Positions 1 to 6,954 are shown, counted from the first letter of the stretch. The stretch is DNA of 47,717 bases from Saccharopolyspora elongata (GCF_004348985.1 NZ_SMKW01000072.1:1-47717), one strand, 5' to 3'. Program-made: numbers and translations. Notes: a model not told the origin generated them from the sequence alone.

Positions 1-7
1 CTACGCT

Positions 8-100
8 GAGCATCGGGACGTACCTTCCCAGCCAGCGTTGCAGCGCTGGCCATGCTTGGAACCTTGCATCCGATCACTGGGAAGGTACGCCCCTTCCCAG
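8..100. repeat. Degenerate inverted-repeat cluster at window edge
   Basis: CGTACCTTCCCAG at 19-31 is an exact inverted match to CTGGGAAGGTACG at 77-89, and a further CTTCCCAG lies at 93-100. A looser piece at 52-70 (ATGCTTGGAACCTTGCATC) resembles the dispersed GGAAGGTTCCCATGC repeat found elsewhere in this window. I read it as a diverged member or relative of that family. It coincides with the point where the monooxygenase fragment at 74-283 loses its homology. Confidence 0.5.
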
Positions 101-283
101 CCGATCCACAGGTCTCAAGCATTCCTCGTCGGGGCTCTCGGCGCCCTCTAGAAAGCAGGTGTAGGCGCGGCCGGCAGGTGCCTGCATGTCGCCGTGGGCG
201 AAGGCGGCCTGCGGGGCAAGCAGGGCGCCGATGACGGACAAGCCACCAAGAGCGGCGGCGGCTGGCTTGCGGCGCACGTTCAC
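74..283 (-). pseudogene. Truncated AA10 lytic polysaccharide monooxygenase (N-terminal remnant)
   Basis: The frame starts with GTG at 283 behind a GAGGAG ribosome site. It encodes a clear signal peptide (about residues 1-29, two Arg then an Ala/Leu-rich core, ending AAFA) followed directly by His30-Gly-Asp-Met. A mature N-terminal His after AxA is the hallmark of copper-dependent AA10 chitin/cellulose-active monooxygenases, where it forms half of the histidine brace. The next roughly 25 residues (PAGRAYTCFLEG and on) also fit that family. Homology then stops, and the last dozen or so codons are read from the CTGGGAAGG repeat cluster. The catalytic domain, normally about 170 residues or more, is missing, so this is a 69-residue remnant. 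A short secreted protein cannot be excluded, but loss of the second brace His makes enzyme function unlikely. Confidence 0.7.
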
Positions 284-476
284 GTCGAGTCTCCTCGTTG
301 TCCGCCGGTGCCGACGTCGGCCGCGAGCGGCGCGCATCGATCACCGGTGCATCGTTTCGGGGTGAACAGATGCTGACTCGGCAGGCGGGGCGGTGTCCAC
401 GGCGAAAATTCTATTCGTGCTCAGCGAAAACTATTGGCTCTCTAGGTGTTCTTGCAGGTGAGGGGTAGTGTGTTGT

Positions 477-580
477 CATCTGAAGAGAATGCGTAAAGGC
501 ATCTGACGCGGCCGATAAACGAGCCTTAATCAGGACTTCGGGGCATCCCTGGGGCCGCATTTTCTATGCGGGCCTTTTCC
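477..580 (+). ncRNA. Candidate small RNA or orphan leader with intrinsic terminator
   Basis: GGCCGCAT (553-560) pairs with ATGCGGGCC (566-574, one bulge) across a TTTCT loop, and TTTTCCGTTTCTT follows: a good intrinsic terminator for the plus strand. The segment GCGGCC at 508-513 can pair instead with GGCCGC at 553-558, which is the 5' arm of the terminator. That gives two mutually exclusive folds, as in attenuators. CATCTGA occurs twice (477-483, 500-506). No plus-strand gene follows closely, so this may be a free small RNA or the leader of a lost gene. I do not recognise a known riboswitch consensus, and I saw no convincing promoter. Confidence 0.3.
553..580 (+). terminator. Intrinsic terminator
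   Basis: An 8-bp stem with one bulge, a 5-nt loop and a following T-rich run (TTTTCC, then TTTCTTAATTTT). It is one of the few terminators in this window with a real T tract. Confidence 0.6.
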
Positions 581-655
581 GTTTCTTAATTTTCCCTGAA
601 GTGAAACGGTGTCGCGAGTCGTCGAATGGCGGCAAGCGCGCCTGCCGGGCAGTAG

Positions 656-739
656 TGGCAGAAAGGTTCCCATGCGGCGGCCTTCTAGCTCGTGTGGCTC
701 CAGGGGTCTAGGAGCTGGAGCATGGGAACCTTCCTGTCA
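656..739. repeat. Dispersed repeat, inverted pair
   Basis: A slightly diverged forward copy (656-675, TGGCAGAAAGGTTCCCATGC) faces a perfect reverse copy (718-739). The loop is 42 nt. The pair lies just beyond the 3' end of the acetyltransferase gene. Confidence 0.9.
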
Positions 740-764
740 CTGGCGCGACAGTCCTCGGGTCTCT

Positions 765-1316
765 TCAGTGCGGGATCGGGATCTCGAAGTGGACGGACTG
801 GCTGTGCTGCTCGTCGGCACGCGCGTCGTAGATCTCCTTCGCCACCGCGTGCCAGAAAGGCTCGGCGCCTTCGATCGCCGGATTGGTGTGCAGGTAGATC
901 GCGGAGTAACCCGCCGTGTCGGCGACGAAATCGCAAGCCATCGCGACCAAAGTGCGTGCAAGACCGTGTCGGCGGTGCGCCCTGGCGACGTAGACCCTGA
1001 ACAGTTGAGCGGTCTCGCCGCTCGGGTAGCGGTCGGCGATCCACTGTGGATGCGGCGGACTGCTGGGGCCGTTGGCTCGCACCGCTGTTGTTGCCGCGAC
1101 CTCGCCGTCGCGCACCGCGACGAACAGGGCGTGCCGAGGATTCTGCAGATACGTGGGCTCGATGTTGATGACGTCCGAGTGCCATTTCGAGTCGTAACCG
1201 TGTCCGAACTCGTTGTAGAAGGTGTCGAGCATGACCTTCCGTGCGCCATCAACGTCGGATGGCCTGGCGGCGCGGACGGTGTACTCGCCGATGCGGTGTT
1301 CGATGTTGTGCTGCAT
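765..1316 (-). CDS. GNAT-family N-acetyltransferase
   Basis: 183 residues starting at ATG 1316 behind GAGAGGA. The acetyl-CoA binding signature is visible as LFRVYVARAHRRHGLARTL (about residues 106-124), which contains the R/Q-x-x-G-x-A loop, followed by the family's helix and a C-terminal strand with FWHAV. It would transfer an acetyl group to a small molecule or protein amine in the cytoplasm; the substrate cannot be deduced. Its upstream region carries a Zur/Fur-like palindrome at 1418-1432 that overlaps a plausible -10, so expression may respond to zinc or iron. Copies of the dispersed repeat flank it on both sides (656-739, 1361-1380, 1483-1503). Confidence 0.85.
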   Translation of the reverse strand: MQHNIEHRIGEYTVRAARPSDVDGARKVMLDTFYNEFGHGYDSKWHSDVINIEPTYLQNPRHALFVAVRDGEVAATTAVRANGPSSPPHPQWIADRYPSGETAQLFRVYVARAHRRHGLARTLVAMACDFVADTAGYSAIYLHTNPAIEGAEPFWHAVAKEIYDARADEQHSQSVHFEIPIPH

Positions 1317-1360
1317 CGCGTCCTCTCCGGGCGATCGGTGATGCGTGCTCGTTGCTGGGC

Positions 1361-1380
1361 GGCGGGAAGGTTCCCTTGCT
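1361..1380 (+). repeat. Dispersed repeat, degenerate single copy
   Basis: GGCGGGAAGGTTCCCTTGCT differs from the core GACAGGAAGGTTCCCATGCT at three of 20 positions. It lies in the leader of the minus-strand acetyltransferase gene, between the metal box and the start codon. Confidence 0.6.
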
Positions 1381-1417
1381 GCGGATCCGGGCCACCCGAG
1401 GCGCACCAGCAAAGCAA

Positions 1418-1432
1418 TGATAATCATTTTCA
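1418..1432. promoter_or_regulatory. Zur/Fur-type metal-responsive operator
   Basis: TGATAATCATTTTCA is a 7-1-7 inverted repeat with one mismatch between the arms, of the kind bound by actinobacterial Zur (consensus close to TGAAAATGATTTTCA). The central ATGATAATCATT is a perfect palindrome that also resembles a Fur box. On the minus strand TTGCCA, 17 nt, then AATGAT can serve as -35/-10, and the -10 overlaps the box, which suits repression of the acetyltransferase gene. Confidence 0.65.
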
Positions 1433-1482
1433 ATCTAGCCGCAGGTGGCAACCCCCGTTTGAGCTGGGACGTCGGGGTTGAA

Positions 1483-1503
1483 TGACAGGAAAGTTCCCAT
1501 GCT
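1483..1503 (+). repeat. Dispersed repeat, single copy (GGAAAG variant)
   Basis: TGACAGGAAAGTTCCCATGC, followed by T: one change from the common core. It stands between the acetyltransferase promoter and the oxidoreductase pseudogene. Confidence 0.9.
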
Positions 1504-1593
1504 GTCGCCCGCTACGGCGGGTTGACGGTGGGTGGGGGTGGGATTACGTTGGACGGCTGTTGTGGTCAGACCGTATGTCCAGTGAGAGGTTTG

Positions 1594-2339
1594 ATGAATC
1601 TCCACGCGTTGCTGGGCGAGCGGACACGGGATCGTGGGCCGGTCCGAGTCGGCGTGATCGGGGCCGGGAAGTTCGCCTCGATGTTTCTCACCCAGGCGCT
1701 GAGCACCGAAACCATGCACGTCGTCGGCGTCGCAGACCTCTCGCCGGAGCGAGCTCGGGCCGCGTTGCAGCGCACCGGCTGGCCCACCGAGCGTTACGCG
1801 GCCGCGAGCTTCGGCGAGGCTTTGCGCGGCGGCGGCACGCATGTCACTGACGATGCCGATGCGTTGATCGATGCTCCCGGGGTGTCTACGTCACCTTCGA
1901 AGCGCGCACCGACTATGCGGTCCAGTGCTTCGCCGAGTACGGCGTGCGCACGGATGAGACCGGGCGCTACGGCTCGCTCTACCGGCCATACCACATGATC
2001 GGACTGGAACTGGGCATCAGCATCGCTTCGGCCGCCGTGCGTGGGGAGGCGACCGGTCGCCCGACGGCCTTCCGGGGCGACGTCGTCTCCGTTGCAAAAC
2101 GCGCGCTGAAGGCCGGAGAAGTCCTCGACGGCGAGGGTGGCTACATGGTCCACGGCAAGCTCGCCCCGGCAGAGATGTCGCTGAAGCTCGGTGCGTTGCC
2201 GATGGGATTGGCCAGCGGTGTCAAGCTGGGCAACGACATTCCCCAGGGCGGTGTCGTCGGCTGGGATGACGTCGAAGTGGACGACTCGGTGCTGGCGGTG
2301 CAGTTGCGGCGTGAGCTGGAACGAACGATGCGCGGATGA
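1594..2339 (+). pseudogene. SAF-domain NAD-dependent oxidoreductase, internally deleted
   Basis: A good start (ATG 1594 behind GAGAGG) leads into a Rossmann fold of the homoserine-dehydrogenase/Gfo type: GVIGAGKFASMFLTQAL, then VVGVADLSPERARAAL. That frame loses sense near 1878. From 1878 on, a different frame reads GVYVTFEARTDYAVQC, YGSLYRPYHMIGLELG and a C-terminal SAF-like part (KRALKAGEVLDGEGGYMVHGK) to the stop at 2339. Complete relatives have roughly 430-440 residues; about 200 central residues are absent here. An internal deletion with a frame change explains both facts. The regulator gene follows 74 bp downstream and may once have controlled it. The substrate of the parent enzyme is unknown to me. 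Confidence 0.8.
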
Positions 2340-2413
2340 CGGCGGGCAGGGGCGAGCTGCGCCCGTAGAGTGGGGCGGTCTCCGGGGGCACCGCAGGAAA
2401 ATCGAGGAGAAGC

Positions 2414-3157
2414 GTGAGTTCCGCAAGCCAGAGCTCGTGGGAACCGGTGCGCAAGGTGCGCACCTACGAGCAGGTCATGGCGCAGATCGAGCAGCGCATG
2501 CTGGACGGGTTGCTCGCGCCCGGCGACAGGCTGCCCAGCGAACGCGAACTTTCGCAGCTCCTCGGCGTCAGCCGCCCGTCGCTGCGTGAGGCGCTGCGCG
2601 TGCTTGAGGCGCTCGGCATCGTCGAAGTTCGGCCCGGCCGCGGCCCCGAAGGCGGGACGGTGTTCGTCGGTCACCCCGGTGAAGGGTTCGCCATCCTGCT
2701 GAAGATGCAGTTGGCGCTCGGGCACTTCAGCGGCACCGATGTACTCCGGACCCGCGTGATGCTGGAGGAGTGGGCGGTCGCTGACGCGGCGCGCAACGCT
2801 ACCGGCGAGGATCACGAGGCGCTGCGGAGCATCCTGGACCAGATGGACGCGGCCGACCTGACCGCCCGCGACTTCAACCGCCTGGACACCGAGTTCCACG
2901 TGCGGATCGCCGAATCCACTGGGAACTCGCTGGCTTCCTACCTGATGAGTTCGCTGCGCACCGCGATTCAGCGCCAGATGATCGACGCTTACGAGCAGCT
3001 GGCCGATTGGCGAGCGACTGCGAAGACGGTGCGCGCCGAACACCGGAACATCCTGCGGGCCATTGAGGAGCACGACGCGCCGCGGGCCGTCGAACTCGTC
3101 CGCGACCACATCACCGACTTCTACGAGCCCGGATCCTTTGCCGGCGGCACCGCCTAG
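2414..3157 (+). CDS. GntR-family regulator, FadR/FCD subfamily
   Basis: 247 residues from GTG 2414 behind GAGGAG. Residues about 15-90 form the GntR winged helix (RLPSERELSQLLGVSRPSLR then EALGIVEVRPGRG); residues about 100-235 form the all-helical FCD ligand domain with the metal-site pattern D-x-x-F-H (DTEFHVRI), EHRNIL and RDHI. Such proteins are dimeric repressors that sense small carboxylates or other metabolites. The gene lies just after the dead SAF oxidoreductase, so its former target may be that pathway; no operator was recognised. Confidence 0.88.
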   Translation: MSSASQSSWEPVRKVRTYEQVMAQIEQRMLDGLLAPGDRLPSERELSQLLGVSRPSLREALRVLEALGIVEVRPGRGPEGGTVFVGHPGEGFAILLKMQLALGHFSGTDVLRTRVMLEEWAVADAARNATGEDHEALRSILDQMDAADLTARDFNRLDTEFHVRIAESTGNSLASYLMSSLRTAIQRQMIDAYEQLADWRATAKTVRAEHRNILRAIEEHDAPRAVELVRDHITDFYEPGSFAGGTA

Positions 3158-3205
3158 CCGGGTCGCCGACCGTCGGCTCGAACCCGCTGAAGCGGGCGAT
3201 GCCTC

Positions 3206-5089
3206 TCAATCCGTGAACTCCGGTGTCACTTGCCGCAGCAGCAGTGCGTCGGCGTTCATCGTCACCAGCAGTAGTTCTGTTTCGGAGATCTTGGGGAGCG
3301 GTTCGCCGTCAGCAAGGTCGCTGGAGGTGCTGGAGCATGGGAACCTTCCTGTCACTTCTGGCAGGAAGGTTCCCATGCTGCCGTCGTCGAGCAGGCGAAG
3401 CGTGTCGTCGATGGCGGTTGCGGTCGACTTGTCGGGTGGGAGCATGACCACGGCCGTTGCCTGGTGGAACAGGCCTCGCAGGCTGTCGTAGGCGGTATCG
3501 ATCGCTTCCTGCTGGTCTGGCTGCGGTTGCCTGCTGCCGGGCGTGGCGGTGACCAGCTCATGCTGGGTTCGGACGGCTGTGTGGAAGCTCCGGGCGAGAT
3601 CGTGCGGGTCGGGCCCTGCGCCTCGGTGGACATCCGCCACCTGGGCCAGCAGGTTGCGGATCGCGCCGCAGGCGTTGGCGAAGCGTTCGTTGATGCCGGG
3701 CTTGGGCACACCGGGTATCGCGGCGAACCCGAAGACCAATCCGATCACCAGGGCGAGCAGGATCAGCACCACGTACTCCGCCAGGACCGACACCGGGTCC
3801 AGGTGGCGCGTCGTGGCGTTGAGCCCGACGCTCATCAGCACGATGCACCCGTTGAACACCACGGGCTGCGTTCGCATGAACCAGAAGCCGATCAGCAGCG
3901 CGATCAGGGCCACCGGTGCCAGCGCGGCCTGTGGAAGCAGCCAGATCACCAGGGCCAGCACCACGGAACCGGCCAGCGCACCGATGACCCTTTCGCGGGC
4001 TTTTGCCAGGCTGTCGTGCCACTCCGGCTGCATGATCGCGAAGATCGTCATCAGGAACGCGACGGTGAGGGGATCTCCAGGCCGGAAGCTCGCGATCACG
4101 AGCGCGATCAGCACGCCCAGCGCGCACCGCACCGCATGCCGGAGTTGGGTCGACCGCCAGGACAGCGTGCCGCGCGAGGTCTTCACCAGCACTTGGCGGA
4201 CCGCCGCGGGCACCGTGACCCGAGTGGCGTCCCGAGCCACAGCCGCAGCGCGGATCTCGGCCAGCTCCTCCCACAAGCGGGAGATCAGGCCGCTGGTGCC
4301 GCCGGGAAGTTCGGGGGCTGCCGGCCTGCCATTGTCAGGCAGCGCGGGCGAGGAGGGAGCGCGCACAGCGTCGGCCAGCCTGGCTGCTTCTTCGCGCGCG
4401 GCGTCCAGCGCGGCATCCAGCTCTTCGGCGTCGTGGGTCGGCAGATACCGACGACGGTCGCCGAGGACACCGAGGATGGTGCGGTAGCGCATGGTTGCGA
4501 ACAGCACTTGCCCGGTCCAGCGCGTCGGCCGGTCGGAGTGCCATTTGCGCAGTGCTTCCGCCGGGTCGGTTGGCTGCTCGTCGGCCAACGCACCAGCCAG
4601 AGCGGCTCTCGTCGGCCTGCTCGGGTCCCTGGCACCGAGCAACAGGCGGAGCAGGAAGACCCAGATCACGGCCAGCAGCGGAGCCGCGACGATCTGGATG
4701 TGCGTGGCGGTCCCGGTGAGCTGGAATCCGTAGCTGAACAGGGCCGCCATGCCCAAGCCGAGCCCAACCTGGACGAAACGTTGGCCCAACGCCGGCAGGA
4801 GACCCGCGACGAACACGACGACCACGACCAGTGCGATCGAGACCCAGCTCGACACCTCGGCCATCAGGCGCGGCACTGCGACGGCCAACACCATCGCCGG
4901 CGCGAGCACCGCGAGCAGCCGCAGATCGGGGCGCAACGCGCCGCCGGATGCCGCCATGAAGCAGAACATGGCGGTGAGCGCAGCCAACGTCGTCGCCGCG
5001 CCGAGCCCCGCCATCGCGCCCATCCCGGCCGCTCCGCCGACGATGACCGCCATCATCAGCAGCAACCCGAGCCGCTTGCCCGCACTCAC
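3206..5089 (-). CDS. FUSC-family membrane protein with repeat inserted in frame
   Basis: 627 residues from GTG 5089. Two blocks of membrane helices (about residues 8-150 and 330-460) flank a soluble middle domain, as in FUSC (fusaric-acid-resistance-like) proteins; the sequence between the blocks contains AALDAAREEAARLADAV and a Pro-rich linker. Such proteins are inner-membrane components thought to export aromatic acids or other small molecules; the true substrate is not known. Near the C-terminus, residues about 570-586 (SMGTFLPEVTGRFPCS) are translated from an inverted pair of the dispersed repeat at 3333-3379. The frame stays open through it and homology-like sequence resumes afterwards, so the protein is probably still made. 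The gene converges on the GntR gene. Confidence 0.8.
   Translation of the reverse strand: MSAGKRLGLLLMMAVIVGGAAGMGAMAGLGAATTLAALTAMFCFMAASGGALRPDLRLLAVLAPAMVLAVAVPRLMAEVSSWVSIALVVVVVFVAGLLPALGQRFVQVGLGLGMAALFSYGFQLTGTATHIQIVAAPLLAVIWVFLLRLLLGARDPSRPTRAALAGALADEQPTDPAEALRKWHSDRPTRWTGQVLFATMRYRTILGVLGDRRRYLPTHDAEELDAALDAAREEAARLADAVRAPSSPALPDNGRPAAPELPGGTSGLISRLWEELAEIRAAAVARDATRVTVPAAVRQVLVKTSRGTLSWRSTQLRHAVRCALGVLIALVIASFRPGDPLTVAFLMTIFAIMQPEWHDSLAKARERVIGALAGSVVLALVIWLLPQAALAPVALIALLIGFWFMRTQPVVFNGCIVLMSVGLNATTRHLDPVSVLAEYVVLILLALVIGLVFGFAAIPGVPKPGINERFANACGAIRNLLAQVADVHRGAGPDPHDLARSFHTAVRTQHELVTATPGSRQPQPDQQEAIDTAYDSLRGLFHQATAVVMLPPDKSTATAIDDTLRLLDDGSMGTFLPEVTGRFPCSSTSSDLADGEPLPKISETELLLVTMNADALLLRQVTPEFTD
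3333..3379. repeat. Dispersed repeat, inverted pair inside a coding region
   Basis: Reverse copy at 3333-3354 and forward copy at 3359-3379 separated by 4 nt. The arms match except for one T/C difference and can fold into a hairpin of about 21 bp. It is the only copy in the window that lies in an intact gene. Confidence 0.9.
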
Positions 5090-5107
5090 CGAGGCCTCGC
5101 AACAGCC

Positions 5108-5230
5108 ATGGCCCCACCTTATCGACGGCGGCCACAGTGGACAGCTTCAGAAGCCGCCGTTTGCTTGGGATTCTTCATGATCCTGCTCGATGGCAGCGCG
5201 CTGAACGTGGCGCTACCGGCGACCAGCAGG
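5108..5230 (+). pseudogene. MFS (DHA2-type) transporter N-terminal remnant
   Basis: ATG 5108 opens a frame reading WTASEAAVCLGFFMILLDGS then ALNVALPA. This is the first membrane helix and following loop of drug:proton antiporters of the 14-helix DHA2 group. Family resemblance ends after about 40 residues, where the sequence runs into the 3' end of the MarR gene. A MarR gene beside an efflux gene is a usual arrangement, so the remnant is probably what is left of the regulated transporter. Confidence 0.6.
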
Positions 5231-5233
5231 ACA

Positions 5234-5785
5234 TCAACGTTCATCCGGCGGCGGCTCGACGAGCGAGTGTTCCAGCTTGGCGAGAAAGCCGGTCAGGGAT
5301 GAGCGTTCGGTCGCGGTGAGCGCGCTGATCAACTTCGATTCGTGTTCGAGCAGTTCGCGCACGGTGGTTTCGATGAGGCGGTGGCCCGCGTCGGTCAGCC
5401 GGACGGCGACCGCCCGGCGCGAGGCCGTGGACGGTGATCGCGAGACCAGTCCGGCTTGTTCGGCCCGGGCGATTCGCTGGGAGACCGCACCCGGGGTGAC
5501 CAGCGTCCGGCGGGTGATCTCGCGGGTCGTGAGCTCGTACGGCGGACCTGCGCGGCGGATCACGCTGAGCAGGTCGAGTGTGGACGGATCGATCCCGAGC
5601 CTGCTCAGGGTGCGCCGCCGTTCGTCGGCGAGGACCTTGGCGATTCGCCAGATCGGCGTGATGACCCCGATGGAATCGGTGTCCACGCCGGGAAGTTCGC
5701 GTTGCCATGCCGCCGCGATGTCCGCCGTGGGCCACGTGGCGGCCTGGTTGAGCGGATAGTCCCCGGCTCCTGGGGTGTTGGACAT
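5234..5785 (-). CDS. MarR-family transcriptional regulator
   Basis: 183 residues from ATG 5785. The winged helix spans about residues 60-130: LDLLSVIRRAG, then ELTTREITRRTLVTPGAVSQ (recognition helix) and a wing with SPSTASRRAVAVRLTDAG. MarR proteins are dimeric repressors released by phenolics, oxidants or similar ligands. The gene is divergent from the SDR gene at 5840, and a perfect palindrome at 5801-5822 lies between the two starts. It most likely represses itself and the SDR. Confidence 0.9.
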   Translation of the reverse strand: MSNTPGAGDYPLNQAATWPTADIAAAWQRELPGVDTDSIGVITPIWRIAKVLADERRRTLSRLGIDPSTLDLLSVIRRAGPPYELTTREITRRTLVTPGAVSQRIARAEQAGLVSRSPSTASRRAVAVRLTDAGHRLIETTVRELLEHESKLISALTATERSSLTGFLAKLEHSLVEPPPDER

Positions 5786-5800
5786 CTGCCGCCTCCCGAG

Positions 5801-5822
5801 CTACGTTTAGCGCTAAACGTAG
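5801..5822. promoter_or_regulatory. MarR operator (perfect 22-bp palindrome)
   Basis: CTACGTTTAGC is followed at once by its exact mirror GCTAAACGTAG. It lies 15 bp from the MarR start and 17 bp from the SDR start. A further half-like element, GTTTAG, lies at 5825-5830 next to the SDR ribosome site. Confidence 0.85.
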
Positions 5823-5839
5823 CAGTTTAGGAGCTCTCA

Positions 5840-6562
5840 GTGAAGCGCATCGTGCTCGTAACCGGAGGTAGTACGGGAATCGGCAAGGCGGTTGCGGCCA
5901 GATTCCGCGCCGACGGCGACACCGTGATCATCACCGGTCGCAACGCGGAGCGGCTGGCCGCCACCGCGGCCGAGATCGACGTCCGGTCGACCGCCTGCGA
6001 CGCGACGGATCCCCGGCAGGTGGCCGACCTGGCCGACCAGCTCGGGGAGCATCTCGACGTACTGGTCAACATGGCCGGCGGCAACACCGATCTGCAGCGG
6101 TCCGGGGAGCCGGAAGGTCTCGAGGAGGTGATGTCGGCGTGGCGGGAGAACCTGGACGCCAACCTGCTCAGCGCTGTCGCGACCACGACGGCCGTGCTCG
6201 GCAAACTCCGGCCGGGCGGCACCATCGTCAACATCGGTTCCATCGGCGCCGAATACGCCTCGACGTCTTACGGGGCGGCGAAGGCGGCGCTGGCGGCCTG
6301 GAACGCGGGCCTGTCCGCGCAGGTGGGGCCGAAGGGGCTGACGGCAAATCTGATCGCGCCCGGCTACATCGAGGAAACCGAGTTCTTCCGCGGGCAACTC
6401 GGCGAGCAGAAGCGAACCGCCCTGATCGACGCCACCCACAACGGTCGTGCGGGGCGGCCGAGCGACATCGCCGAAACGGTGCACTTCCTGGCGTCCGAAG
6501 GCGCGAGCCACATCACCGGGCAGACCCTGCACGTGAACGGCGGCGCTTATACCACCAGGTGA
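5840..6562 (+). CDS. Short-chain dehydrogenase/reductase
   Basis: 240 residues from GTG 5840 behind AGGAG. The cofactor loop is TGGSTGIGK (residues 8-16). Asp53 (CDATD) contacts adenine in related enzymes. The catalytic triad is Ser134 (NIGSIG), Tyr144 and Lys148 (YGAAK), with the NAG motif present as NMAGG at 77-81. Length and motifs are those of a classical NAD(P)-dependent oxidoreductase; the substrate is unknown. The MarR operator lies immediately upstream, so it is probably induced by the MarR ligand. Confidence 0.9.
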   Translation: MKRIVLVTGGSTGIGKAVAARFRADGDTVIITGRNAERLAATAAEIDVRSTACDATDPRQVADLADQLGEHLDVLVNMAGGNTDLQRSGEPEGLEEVMSAWRENLDANLLSAVATTTAVLGKLRPGGTIVNIGSIGAEYASTSYGAAKAALAAWNAGLSAQVGPKGLTANLIAPGYIEETEFFRGQLGEQKRTALIDATHNGRAGRPSDIAETVHFLASEGASHITGQTLHVNGGAYTTR

Positions 6563-6592
6563 GCGCTGCGTCTATGTTGCTTGTCGCATAAC

Positions 6593-6635
6593 GAAATCGG
6601 GTCCTGGTGAGTGAAACTCGCCAGGACCCGATTTC
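6593..6635. terminator. Bidirectional terminator between SDR and tRNA-Arg
   Basis: GAAATCGGGTCCTGG and CCAGGACCCGATTTC form a 15-bp stem that can be extended through GAG/CTC toward a short loop. On the minus strand it is followed by GTTATG. It would end both the SDR message and the tRNA transcript. One strand contains an A/T-rich stem base that gives a partial T tract. Confidence 0.8.
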
Positions 6636-6639
6636 AGTG

Positions 6640-6712
6640 CGCCCTCGACAGGACTCGAACCTGTGACACCTGCCTCCGGAGGGCAGTGCTCTATCCGCTG
6701 AGCTACGAGGGC
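6640..6712 (-). tRNA. tRNA-Arg (anticodon CCG)
   Basis: Read on the minus strand, GCCCTCG (6712-6706) pairs with CGAGGGC to form the acceptor stem. The D arm is GCTC-AGCGGATA-GAGC. The anticodon stem CTGCC/GGCAG encloses loop CTCCGGA, which gives anticodon CCG and decodes CGG. The T arm contains GGTTCGAGTCC. The discriminator base is G, and CCA is not encoded. Confidence 0.97.
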
Positions 6713-6733
6713 TTGTCGCTGCGGACGATCGTT

Positions 6734-6739
6734 AGCTTA
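6734..6739 (-). promoter_or_regulatory. -10 element for tRNA-Arg
   Basis: TAAGCT on the minus strand, 21 nt before the 5' end of the tRNA, fits a housekeeping -10. The matching -35 is weak (TCGAAG 18 nt further upstream). Confidence 0.4.
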
Positions 6740-6817
6740 GCGCACCCGGCCGGCACCCTTCGACGGGGGTCCGTTTGCCGCTGTCCCGCAGTTCACCGTG
6801 CCTTCGTGGCGAGGTTG

Positions 6818-6865
6818 GAGCATGGGAACTTTCCTGTCACCGATGACAGGAAAGTTCCCATGCTC
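6818..6865. repeat. Dispersed repeat, perfect inverted pair (co-varying variant)
   Basis: Two 22-nt arms (6818-6839 and 6844-6865) separated by CCGA are exactly complementary. Both arms carry the GGAAAG/CTTTCC variant instead of the usual GGAAGG/CCTTCC, so the change has occurred on both sides. The pair lies between tRNA-Arg and the CDF gene, which are transcribed away from each other. Confidence 0.95.
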
Positions 6866-6892
6866 GCATCCCGGTGGACGGGACGGCCTGAC

Positions 6893-6927
6893 TTGACGCG
6901 TGCACTCATGCATACTTCACTATGTAT
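6893..6927 (+). promoter_or_regulatory. CDF gene promoter with possible ArsR/SmtB-type operator
   Basis: TTGACG at 6893-6898 is a good -35; a -10 would fall at 6916-6921 (TTCACT). ATAC (6912-6915) and GTAT (6924-6927) form a 4-8-4 dyad over that -10, similar in layout to sites of metal-sensing ArsR/SmtB repressors. No such regulator is encoded in the window. Confidence 0.35.
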
Positions 6928-6954
6928 CGGAGGGACGACTGAGGAGGACGGTCG

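Larger units (their letters stand above)
284..764. other. Intergenic region with candidate RNA terminator and one repeat pair
   Basis: About 480 bp with no convincing gene on either strand. It holds the promoter side of the monooxygenase remnant, a hairpin-plus-T-run at 553-580 that suggests a short plus-strand transcript, and an inverted pair of the dispersed repeat at 656-739. An open frame of about 290 codons on the plus strand from 609 overlaps the antisense of the acetyltransferase gene and has no family resemblance. Confidence 0.6.

Noticed and set aside
609..1481. 290-codon plus-strand frame over the acetyltransferase
   Set aside because: It is antisense to a gene with clear GNAT motifs and starts within the repeat region; typical open frame of GC-rich DNA.
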